Source: Microbulbifer guangxiensis | GTDB taxonomy: Bacteria > Pseudomonadota > Gammaproteobacteria > Pseudomonadales > Cellvibrionaceae | Assembly: GCF_021729075.1 (NCBI RefSeq) | Contig: NZ_JAJSAQ010000001.1 | Location: forward strand, 877,997-941,996 | Reading direction: 5' to 3' | DNA length: 64,000 nt | In this document: positions 39,300-46,317 of the stretch, one piece after another | Numbering within the stretch: position 1 is the first letter of the stretch | Layout: each line of letters starts with the position of its first letter | The notes under the pieces: generated by a model | Seen by the model: the letters and a program-made list of their open reading frames with translations, nothing else | Databases searched by the model: none | What the model was told of the DNA's origin: nothing | Program-made: the position numbers and the translations under genes

Positions 39300-39902
39300 T
39301 TACAGCTTCTCGGAGTGCTCGCTCAGGTAAGCGGCAACGCCTTCCGGGGAAGCGTTCATGCCCTTGTCACCTTCCTGCCAGCCAGCCGGACAAACTTCGC
39401 CGTGCTCCTGGTGGAACGCCAGCGCGTCAACCATGCGCAGCATTTCGTCAACGTTACGGCCCAGCGGCAGGTCGTTGACAACCTGGTGACGCACAACACC
39501 TTCCTCGTCGATCAGGAAGGAGCCACGGAAAGCAACACCGCCCTCGGACTCTACGTCGTAGGCCTGGCAGATTTCGTGCTTCACGTCGGCAACCAGGGAG
39601 TACTGAACCGGGCCGATACCGCCCTCGTTCACCGGGGTGTTACGCCAGGCGTTGTGGGAGAACTGGGAATCGATGGAAACACCGATCACCTCAACACCGC
39701 GCTTCTTGAATTCCTCAAAGCGGTGGTCGAAAGCGATCAGCTCGGACGGGCAAACAAAGGTGAAGTCCAGCGGGTAGAAGAAAATAACCGCTTTCTTGCC
39801 CTTGATGGCTTCTTTCAGGTTGTAGTTTTCAACGATCTCGCCGTTGCCCAGTACCGCTGCAGCGGTGAAGTCCGGAGCCGGCTTGCCTACCAGAACTGCC
39901 AT
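39300..39902 (-). CDS. 2-Cys peroxiredoxin (AhpC/Prx1 type)
   Basis: A 200-residue thiol peroxidase that reduces peroxides. The start MAVLVGKPAPDFTAAAV has GAGGAGG just upstream; a start 39 bp further up is rejected. The peroxidatic Cys51 lies in FYPLDFTFVCPSELIAF, and the resolving cysteine is in the C-terminal HGEVCPAGW. No AhpF or thioredoxin-reductase gene is adjacent, so thioredoxin is the likely reductant. A possible OxyR half-site lies upstream (39997–40011). Confidence 0.93.
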   Translation of the reverse strand: MAVLVGKPAPDFTAAAVLGNGEIVENYNLKEAIKGKKAVIFFYPLDFTFVCPSELIAFDHRFEEFKKRGVEVIGVSIDSQFSHNAWRNTPVNEGGIGPVQYSLVADVKHEICQAYDVESEGGVAFRGSFLIDEEGVVRHQVVNDLPLGRNVDEMLRMVDALAFHQEHGEVCPAGWQEGDKGMNASPEGVAAYLSEHSEKL

Positions 39903-39996
39903 GAGAACCTCCTCGTTCCAATGTAATGATGGGTTGATCAAATACCTGCCCCAGCGATCATTTTATATGCAATCGCTATGAGCAAAATCGGATGCA

Positions 39997-40011
39997 ATAG
40001 TGGTCCGCTAT
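39997..40011. promoter_or_regulatory. Possible OxyR half-site upstream of the peroxiredoxin
   Basis: ATAG-N7-CTAT (39997–40000, 40008–40011) matches the tetranucleotide ends of one OxyR half-site. A CTAT also occurs at 39976–39979, but not at the exact spacing for a second half-site. It is 95 bp before the peroxiredoxin start. The rest of 39903–40308 shows only the bfd promoter. Confidence 0.3.
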
Positions 40012-40232
40012 GATACACAGGGGGTCTGGCGAGTCCCATTAAATTTTTATATCAATCCTATAGCGGACGGGCATGAACGCCGGCCGCACAGCGGCACACC
40101 TGCTCCGGTGCCATCCCGCCATCAAAGCGTCCCCTCGCCCCTTCTACGAACACGGTTACCAACACGGTCCACAGCTGACCTGCAGGTCGCTTTTTGGCCA
40201 CCTAGACTGAATATTGCACGCGTGAAATCTTG

Positions 40233-40261
40233 TTGACAATCATTCTCAATTTCAATACGAT
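40233..40261 (+). promoter_or_regulatory. bfd promoter overlapped by a Fur-like site
   Basis: TTGACA (40233–40238) and TACGAT (40256–40261) separated by 17 bp form a good sigma-70 promoter. Overlapping it is CAATCATTCTC (40237–40247), with the surrounding GACAATCATTCTCAATTTC resembling a Fur box. It is about 50 bp before bfd. Iron-starvation induction of bfd is known in other bacteria. Confidence 0.7.
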
Positions 40262-40308
40262 CCATACAAGTCATTTTTTGGGCAATTGAGCGCCAGGGTT
40301 GAGTAAAG

Positions 40309-40521
40309 ATGTACGTCTGTATCTGTAAAGGCATTACTGACCGCCAGATCAAGGAAGCCGTGTACGACGGCACCACCTCCGTGCGCGCCCTGCGCCGGCA
40401 GCTCGGTGTCTCTTCCCAGTGTGGCCGCTGTGCCGAGCTGACCCAGGAAATCATCGACGAGACCATGGGCGCCGGCGTAATGGCAGCAGCCAACAACGGG
40501 CTGTTTTACTCCGCTTCCTGA
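40309..40521 (+). CDS. bfd: Bacterioferritin-associated ferredoxin
   Basis: A 70-residue [2Fe-2S] protein that donates electrons to bacterioferritin to release stored iron. The four ligands are Cys4 and Cys6 (VCICKG) and Cys38 and Cys41 (QCGRC), the Bfd spacing. Its own promoter carries a Fur-like site. The matching bacterioferritin gene is 1.8 kb downstream, separated by a DUF2254 gene. A GC hairpin without a T-run follows at 40540–40563. Confidence 0.93.
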   Translation: MYVCICKGITDRQIKEAVYDGTTSVRALRRQLGVSSQCGRCAELTQEIIDETMGAGVMAAANNGLFYSAS

Positions 40522-40539
40522 TACACTGCCGAGCCCCCC

Positions 40540-40563
40540 GGCACCGGACTCTCAGCCGGTGCC
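40540..40563 (+). repeat. GC hairpin after bfd, no T-run
   Basis: GGCACCGG and CCGGTGCC (40540–40547, 40556–40563) with an 8 nt loop, 18 bp after the bfd stop. It may slow or terminate transcription but lacks the usual T tract. Confidence 0.4.
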
Positions 40564-40687
40564 TGCCCTGCCCTTTACCACCAACTCCCGGCCCGTGCCG
40601 GCCCACATCCGACAGCGTTCCCCGCACTGACCTATCTTTAAGCCCTGACTTTTCCACGGCAGAAGCCGGCATTGATCGAGGGCGTGC

Positions 40688-42013
40688 ATGCAACACAGGC
40701 TACGACTGATCAGCGAACGGATGCGCAGCAGCTTCTGGATGATTCCTGCGCTGATGATGGCGGCCTCCATCGGGCTCGCGCAGCTGATGCTGTATCTGGA
40801 TAAGGTGACCACACTCAGCACCCTCCCCGGTCTCAGCTGGATGGGTCTGGAGGACCCGGACAGCGCGCGCTCCCTGCTCACCACCATCGCGGCGTCCACC
40901 ATTACCGTGGCCGGTACAGTTTTTTCCATCACCATGGTGGCCCTGACGCTGGCCTCCAACCAGTTTGGTCCGCGGCTGGTGCGCAACTTTATGCGCGACC
41001 GCGGTACCCAGGTCGCGCTGGGTATATTCCTCGCCACTTTTATCTATGCGCTGATGGTGCTGCGCGGCATCAACGCGCTGCAGGATCCGGGCGCCAGCCA
41101 TGATCTCTCGGTGCATACCGCCTTTGTCCTGTCGCTGATCAGCATTGCCTTCCTGATCTATTTCATCCACAACGTCGCGCTCTCCATCCAGGTGGACAAC
41201 GTGACCTATCACATCAACAGGGAATTCAGCGCCGCCATTGACGAGCACTATCCCAGTGAGCGCAAGTTCGACAAGCGGGTGCAGTGCTACCCACCGGACA
41301 AGCTGAAACTCGGTGAGAATTACCTCAGTATTTTTACCGAGGAGAGCGGCTACCTGCTGGCAGTGGACAAGTCCGCCCTGATCGCCTGGGCAGAGAAACA
41401 CGATTGCAGTATCCGGCTGGATTGGCACCCGGGCAGTTTCATCAACCACTGGTCCAGGGTAGCGCGCATTTACGAGCCGCCCCGGCAGCTCGACAGTGAA
41501 GATATCAGCGCCACCATCAACGGCGCCATCAGCATGGGGCCGCTGCCGACTGCGGAACAGGATGTGGTGTTCTCCATCCACCAGATGGCACAGATCGCCG
41601 TGCGGGCACTGTCCCCCGGCATCAACGACCCGTTTACTGCCTACTCCTGTATCGACCGATTGGTGGACGGCATCGGCAAGGTATTGCAGCGCCCGGAGCT
41701 GCCCAACTGTTTCCATGATGAACAGGGCAAGCTGCGCCTGGTCACCACCGTGCTGGACTTTACCGACCTGCTCAATGCCGCCTTTGATGAAATCCGCGAG
41801 TATGGCCGCGAGAGTGGCGTCGTCATGCGCCACCTGCTGAATGCACTGCGTGACCTCGCAGAAATCTGTACCCGAAAAAAAGATATCCACTGTTTCAACG
41901 CCTACCTGGACCGGCTGGAGGAGGACGTTGCCATCAGCGTCGAAGACCAGTTCGACCGCAAAGCGGCGGAAGAAAAAATCACCGAAATCCGCTACCGCCT
42001 GTCCCGTCACTGA
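40688..42013 (+). CDS. DUF2254 membrane protein
   Basis: A 441-residue protein with four TM segments in the N-terminal 170 residues (for example FWMIPALMMAASIGLAQLML and TITVAGTVFSITMVALTLAS) and a large soluble C-terminal part. DUF2254 signatures include FSITMVALTLASNQFGPRLVRNFMRDRG and ISIAFLIYFIHNVALSIQV, and later MAQIAVRALSPGINDPFTA. Function unknown. Located between bfd and bfr on the same strand but with 166 bp before it and 301 bp after, so not obviously part of an iron operon. Confidence 0.88.
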   Translation: MQHRLRLISERMRSSFWMIPALMMAASIGLAQLMLYLDKVTTLSTLPGLSWMGLEDPDSARSLLTTIAASTITVAGTVFSITMVALTLASNQFGPRLVRNFMRDRGTQVALGIFLATFIYALMVLRGINALQDPGASHDLSVHTAFVLSLISIAFLIYFIHNVALSIQVDNVTYHINREFSAAIDEHYPSERKFDKRVQCYPPDKLKLGENYLSIFTEESGYLLAVDKSALIAWAEKHDCSIRLDWHPGSFINHWSRVARIYEPPRQLDSEDISATINGAISMGPLPTAEQDVVFSIHQMAQIAVRALSPGINDPFTAYSCIDRLVDGIGKVLQRPELPNCFHDEQGKLRLVTTVLDFTDLLNAAFDEIREYGRESGVVMRHLLNALRDLAEICTRKKDIHCFNAYLDRLEEDVAISVEDQFDRKAAEEKITEIRYRLSRH

Positions 42014-42070
42014 TGGAATTTCCCGCAATGGGGCAGCGGATCAGTGTCGCGAGCGGATCAATCTAAACAG

Positions 42071-42112
42071 CAATCATTCTCGTTGTTTTTACTGGCAAAA
42101 TTCCGCTAAATA
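42071..42112 (+). promoter_or_regulatory. Possible bfr promoter with Fur-like site
   Basis: CAATCATTCTC (42071–42081) is identical to the motif in the bfd promoter. Just after it are TTGTTT (42083–42088) and TAAATA (42107–42112), 18 bp apart. The rest of the 301 bp gap from 42014 to 42314 shows nothing else clear. The start of bfr is about 200 bp downstream. Confidence 0.45.
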
Positions 42113-42314
42113 ATTGTGATTTCATCGCACAACTCTGCAGGTCGGCGGTGCTTGACTTGCCACGATCACCACCGCAAACTCGACCGGCATAGCGACTCAG
42201 GCCCTATGATTTGAGGACCCGTTGAGCGCAATTTCCCGCAACAGAAGCAAAAACAATTCCGGAGAATCCACTGCAGCAAATGCAATTTCTCCCGGGGCCA
42301 AAGGAGCAACAGCT

Positions 42315-42797
42315 ATGAAAGGCGATCCTAAAGTCATCGAACACCTGAACAAGGCGCTTGGCAATGAACTGGTAGCCATCAACCAGTATTTCCTGCACTC
42401 GCGTATGTTCAAGGACTGGGGCCTGAAAGAACTGGCGGACAAGGAGTACCACGAGTCCATCGATGAAATGAAGCACGCCGACTGGCTGATCGAGCGTATC
42501 CTGTTTCTCGAGGGAATCCCCAACCTGCAGCACCTCGGCAAGCTGTACATCGGCGAGAATACCCAGGAAATGCTGGAGTGCGACCTGAAGCTGGAAACCA
42601 AGGCCATTCCCGATCTGCGCGATGGCATCGCCTACTGTGAATCCGTGCGCGATTACGGCAGCCGCGAGCTGCTGGAAAAAATCCTCGATTCCGAGGAGGA
42701 ACATGTGGACTGGCTGGAAACCCAGCTGAGCCTGATCGACAAGGTAGGGCTGCAGAACTACCTGCAGACCCAGATGGAAAAAGCATCCGACGAATAA
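42315..42797 (+). CDS. bfr: Bacterioferritin
   Basis: A 160-residue subunit of the 24-mer iron-storage cage. The start [19 protein letters not shown] has AAAGGAG upstream; a start 93 bp earlier is rejected. Ferroxidase ligands are seen in [34 protein letters not shown] and SEEEHVDW. The methionine in DEMKHADW is at the position of the heme ligand Met52, so this is the heme-binding type. Paired functionally with bfd upstream. Confidence 0.94.
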   Translation: MKGDPKVIEHLNKALGNELVAINQYFLHSRMFKDWGLKELADKEYHESIDEMKHADWLIERILFLEGIPNLQHLGKLYIGENTQEMLECDLKLETKAIPDLRDGIAYCESVRDYGSRELLEKILDSEEEHVDWLETQLSLIDKVGLQNYLQTQMEKASDE

Positions 42798-42840
42798 GCC
42801 CCCGGGCCCGAATTGTCCGTGCCGACATTTTCCAGCCACA

Positions 42841-42868
42841 AAAAAACCGCGGCATGCCGCGGTTTTTT
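42841..42868. terminator. bidirectional terminator between bfr and grxD
   Basis: A perfect 28 nt palindrome: A6, then CCGCGGCA and its complement, then T6. It serves both converging genes, 44 bp after bfr and 21 bp after grxD. Confidence 0.93.
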
Positions 42869-42888
42869 ATTGCCGGGATCAGGCGCCG

Positions 42889-43221
42889 TTATTCGCCACC
42901 CTCGCTCTCCGCTGCCGCCTCGTCGATGAGGGTCTTCAGCTCGCCGTTTTCATACATCTCCATGATGATGTCACAGCCACCGACCAGCTCGCCTTTTACC
43001 CACAGCTGCGGGAAGGTCGGCCAGTTGGCGTATTTGGGCAGTTCGCTGCGGATATCCGGGTTGGACAGCACATCCACGTAGGCAAAGCGCTTGCCGCAGG
43101 CCATCAACGCCTGCGAGGCGCGCATGGAAAAGCCGCACTGGGGCGCGTTGGGGCTGCCCTTCATGTAAAGCAGGATGGCGTTGTCGGCGATCTGCTGCTT
43201 GATGTTCTCCAGTGTATCCAT
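42889..43221 (-). CDS. grxD: Monothiol glutaredoxin (Grx4 type)
   Basis: A 110-residue protein with the CGFS active site at residues 29–32 (PQCGFSMRA). The later motif ANWPTFPQLWVKGELVGGCDI is the glutathione-binding part. Grx4-type proteins carry or sense [2Fe-2S] clusters and link to iron homeostasis, which fits the bfd/bfr neighbourhood. It faces bfr across a shared terminator. ATG at 43221. Confidence 0.94.
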   Translation of the reverse strand: MDTLENIKQQIADNAILLYMKGSPNAPQCGFSMRASQALMACGKRFAYVDVLSNPDIRSELPKYANWPTFPQLWVKGELVGGCDIIMEMYENGELKTLIDEAAAESEGGE

Positions 43222-43483
43222 AGGGAAGACTAACCTCGGTTAATGGGACCGTTTGATGCTGTTGGGCGCGGCACCGGCGCTGGGCAGCTGCGCGCAGGCC
43301 GGCATTGTACCCTAGTGTGCAGTGCGGTACGAAAGCGGGCTTTTTGCACCGGCAGCCACTGGCCTGCCACCGGCCTTATGCTAGTATTGCCGGCTTTCCC
43401 GGGGAAACTGCTGGTCAACAGCGGCAATTCCGCACTTTCTGCGGCCCGGTAATTGAGGCCCGTTCATATAGAGGAGACGTACC

Positions 43484-44668
43484 GTGGCCACACCCGCGCT
43501 GATGCACAACTATGGCGAGAGGACCCTGACCCTGGTCCGGGGCGAGGGGAGCTATGTGTGGGATGACGGCGGCCGACGATACCTGGATGCCCTCTCAGGT
43601 ATCGCTGTCTGTGGCCTCGGCCATTGCCACCCCGCAGTGACCGCCGCCGTCCGGGAGCAGGCGGGCACGCTGCTGCACGTCTCCAACCTGTACAACATTC
43701 CGGCGCAGGAACAGCTCGCGGAGAACATCGCCTCCCTGTCCGGCATGGACAACGTGTTCTTCTCCAATTCCGGAGCCGAGGCCAATGAGGCGGCCATCAA
43801 GCTGGCGCGCCGGCTCGGTAATGCGCGCGGGCTGGCGGTGCCCAGGATCCTGGTGATGGAGGGCGCCTTCCACGGCCGTACCCTCGCCACCCTCACCGCC
43901 ACCGGCAACGAGAAGGTACAGGCCGGCTTCGCGCCGCTGCCCGAGGGATTCCTGCGGGTACCGTTCAACGATGTCGCCGCCATCGAGAAAATGGCGGCGG
44001 CCCACGACGATATCGTCGCCATTCTGGTGGAGCCGGTGCAGGGCGAGGGCGGTATCCGCGTACCGGCACCGGACTACCTCAAGCAGCTGCGAAAAATCTG
44101 TGATGCGCAGGACTGGCTGTTGATGCTGGACGAAATCCAGACCGGCAATGGTCGCACCGGCAAACTTTTCGCCTACCAGCACAGCGACGTGCTGCCGGAT
44201 GTCGTGACCACCGCCAAGGGGCTTGGCAATGGCGTGCCCATTGGGGCCTGCCTGGCCCGCGGCAAGGCCGCACAGCTTTTTACGGCCGGCACCCACGGCT
44301 CCACTTTCGGCGGCAATCCGCTGGCCTGCCGCGCCGGCCTCGCGGTGCTGGAAACCCTAATCAATGAAAAACTGATCGAACGCGCGGCCACACTCGGCGA
44401 GCAACTGCTGGTACAGTTGCGCGAAGCACTGGCCGATTGCACCGCAGTGAGAGAGATCCGCGGCCTCGGCCTGCTGGTGGGCATCGAACTCGACCGCCCC
44501 TGCGGGGCGCTGGTGGAACAGGCCCGGCAAGAGGGCCTGCTGATCAATGTCACAGCAGGCAATGTGGTGCGCCTGCTGCCGCCACTGACAATGACTGATA
44601 ATGAGTGCGCCCGGATTGCCGCTACGGTGGGCACACTCGTACAACAATTTGCCCGGGAAGAGGCCTGA
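43484..44668 (+). CDS. argD: Acetylornithine aminotransferase
   Basis: A 394-residue class III PLP aminotransferase. GTG start preceded by GAGGAG. Motifs include [49 protein letters not shown] and the PLP lysine in [10 protein letters not shown]. Related aminotransferases use succinylornithine or GABA; argF 16 bp downstream argues for ArgD in arginine synthesis. Plus strand, after the grxD gap. Confidence 0.93.
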   Translation: MATPALMHNYGERTLTLVRGEGSYVWDDGGRRYLDALSGIAVCGLGHCHPAVTAAVREQAGTLLHVSNLYNIPAQEQLAENIASLSGMDNVFFSNSGAEANEAAIKLARRLGNARGLAVPRILVMEGAFHGRTLATLTATGNEKVQAGFAPLPEGFLRVPFNDVAAIEKMAAAHDDIVAILVEPVQGEGGIRVPAPDYLKQLRKICDAQDWLLMLDEIQTGNGRTGKLFAYQHSDVLPDVVTTAKGLGNGVPIGACLARGKAAQLFTAGTHGSTFGGNPLACRAGLAVLETLINEKLIERAATLGEQLLVQLREALADCTAVREIRGLGLLVGIELDRPCGALVEQARQEGLLINVTAGNVVRLLPPLTMTDNECARIAATVGTLVQQFAREEA

Positions 44669-44684
44669 ATCAAGGGGAGTCACC

Positions 44685-45599
44685 ATGGCCATACGACATT
44701 TTCTCAGCCTGATGGACCTGTCCAGAGAGGAGCTCAACAGCGTCATCGAGCGCGCCATCGAACTCAAGGCGCTGCGCAACCAGGGGATCGCCACCGAGCC
44801 CTTCCGGGACAAGGTGCTGGGCATGATCTTCGAGAAGTCCTCCACCCGCACCCGGGTCTCCTTCGAGGCGGGTATGGCGCAGATGGGTGGCAGTGCCCTC
44901 TTCCTGTCCCCCCGGGATACGCAACTGGGTCGTGGCGAGCCCATCGAGGACAGCGCCAGGGTGATCTCGCGGATGGTGGATATGGTGATGATCCGCACCT
45001 TCGGCCATAACGTGCTGGAGCGCTTCGCCGCCTATTCACGGGTTCCGGTGATCAACGCCCTGTCCGACAGTTTCCACCCCTGCCAGCTGCTGGCGGACAT
45101 CCAGACCTACGTCGAGCACCGCGGCAGCCCCGCCGGCAAGGTGGTCGCCTGGGTGGGTGACGGCAACAACATGTGCAACTCCTACATCAACGCCGCCCGC
45201 CAGTGCGACTTTGAGCTGCGCATCGCCTGCCCGGAAGGCTATGAACCGGACGAAGCGGTGCTCACCGCTGCCGGCGACCGCGTCACCATCGTCCGCAAGC
45301 CAGTGGATGCCGTGCGCGGCGCCGACTGGGTGGCGACCGATGTCTGGGCCTCCATGGGCCAGGAGACGGAACAGGCGGTGCGCCTGAAGGCCTTCGAAGG
45401 CTTCCTGGTGGATCACGAACTGATGAGCCATGCCAATGACCGCGCTGTGTTCATGCACTGCCTGCCCGCGCACCGCGGCGAAGAAGTGAGCGGCGAGCTG
45501 CTGGAAGACGACAGCATTTCCGTGGTGTGGGATGAAGCGGAGAACCGCTTGCACGCACAGAAGGCACTGATGGAGTTCCTGCAGGAAAACAGCCGCTGA
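44685..45599 (+). CDS. argF: Ornithine carbamoyltransferase
   Basis: Converts ornithine and carbamoyl phosphate to citrulline. The 304-residue start [13 protein letters not shown] has AAGGGGAG upstream; a start 84 bp earlier inside argD is rejected. The carbamoyl phosphate motif STRTR is at 53–57, followed by HPCQ (DSFHPCQLL) and the ornithine loop [11 protein letters not shown]. It follows argD by 16 bp, so the two form an operon that ends at the hairpin 45621–45658. Confidence 0.96.
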   Translation: MAIRHFLSLMDLSREELNSVIERAIELKALRNQGIATEPFRDKVLGMIFEKSSTRTRVSFEAGMAQMGGSALFLSPRDTQLGRGEPIEDSARVISRMVDMVMIRTFGHNVLERFAAYSRVPVINALSDSFHPCQLLADIQTYVEHRGSPAGKVVAWVGDGNNMCNSYINAARQCDFELRIACPEGYEPDEAVLTAAGDRVTIVRKPVDAVRGADWVATDVWASMGQETEQAVRLKAFEGFLVDHELMSHANDRAVFMHCLPAHRGEEVSGELLEDDSISVVWDEAENRLHAQKALMEFLQENSR

Positions 45600-45620
45600 T
45601 TTTTTAGCCACACTAGCGAA

Positions 45621-45658
45621 ATGCGCGCCGCTCACAAAATAAGCAGCGCGCATTTTTT
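45621..45658 (+). terminator. terminator after argF
   Basis: A 12 bp stem with one mismatch (ATGCGCGCCGCT / AGCAGCGCGCAT), 9 nt loop and a T-run. It is 22 bp after the argF stop. Confidence 0.88.
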
Positions 45659-45700
45659 ATTGCGCTTTTGGCGCCATTTTGTCGCCCCGTTGCACAGAGA

Positions 45701-45802
45701 CTGTACAGTGCAAAATGGTTATTGCTCTGGTTAATTTAAGGGGCCCCGATTATTAAAAAAAATTCTTAGAATCTCGGCCCCCTGTGGATGGGCTGTACAG
45801 TG
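45701..45802. repeat. Two CTGTACAGTG copies in the argF–nrdA gap
   Basis: CTGTACAGTG occurs at 45701–45710 and 45793–45802, 92 bp apart. Both contain the palindrome CTGTACAG. Between them is an A+T-rich stretch with an imperfect GGGGCC inverted repeat. Possible operators; the spacing does not match the LexA pattern CTGT-N8-ACAG. Confidence 0.5.
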
Positions 45803-45872
45803 TTTAACCACCCCCAGTAATGGCGGGAGCTGGCGCCCGAGTAACTACTGACGTTCACCCAATCCCCACAAG

Positions 45873-45903
45873 TTATCCACAAAAAACCACAGACTTATCC
45901 GCC
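45873..45903 (+). promoter_or_regulatory. DnaA boxes upstream of nrdA
   Basis: TTATCCACA at 45873–45881 is a consensus DnaA box. TTATCCGCC at 45895–45903 is a weaker second copy; TGTGGATGG at 45783–45791 is a possible third on the other strand. DnaA regulates nrdAB in E. coli, so the same is expected here. Confidence 0.65.
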
Positions 45904-45969
45904 TTGAATTAGACCCCTCACCGCATTATCTTGTTGCCCAGTCGAGCAGCTACCCCAATATATTGGGGT
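45904..45969 (+). promoter_or_regulatory. nrdA promoter with two NrdR-like boxes
   Basis: TTGAAT (45904–45909) and TATCTT (45927–45932) are 17 bp apart. A palindrome CCCCAATATATTGGGG (45953–45968) contains CAATATATTG, matching the NrdR core C-w-A-T-A-T-A-T-w-G. A weaker box, CATTATCTTG (45924–45933, two mismatches), starts 32 bp upstream and covers the -10. Paired boxes three helical turns apart over a promoter are the known NrdR layout. Confidence 0.75.
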
Positions 45970-45971
45970 GA

Positions 45972-46014
45972 GAGCCGGATACCGCCCCAACGCAGGTGGC
46001 ACGCAATCCGGCTC
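45972..46014 (+). other. Stem in the long nrdA leader
   Basis: GAGCCGGAT (45972–45980) pairs perfectly with ATCCGGCTC (46006–46014), with a 25 nt loop. It lies early in the untranslated stretch that runs some 380 nt from the probable promoter to the nrdA ATG. I see no recognised riboswitch in that stretch. Confidence 0.45.
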
Positions 46015-46317
46015 CGGCGCACTGCAACGTCTCGGGTTTTTACCCGGCAGTTGACGCCAACATCCAGACGCAGCTTATCCAGGCGATTTCAGAGGTAAAC
46101 AGGCGGAAAGGATTCTCCGCCGCAGGCACAGGCCGGTAGACCTTCGGGGGGAAATCCGGCCATCGAGCGGCCTGTAGTACCAGTGGTATCCGGCACTGCC
46201 GCGGCACCGCTGGCAAAACGACGGACCCGTGCCGCAAACAAGGCCGCCGTCCGGGGGCGCTGCCCAAAAGGCAGCAGCGGAACAAAAACAGTACAAATCT
46301 TTCTTGCGGAGATCTTC

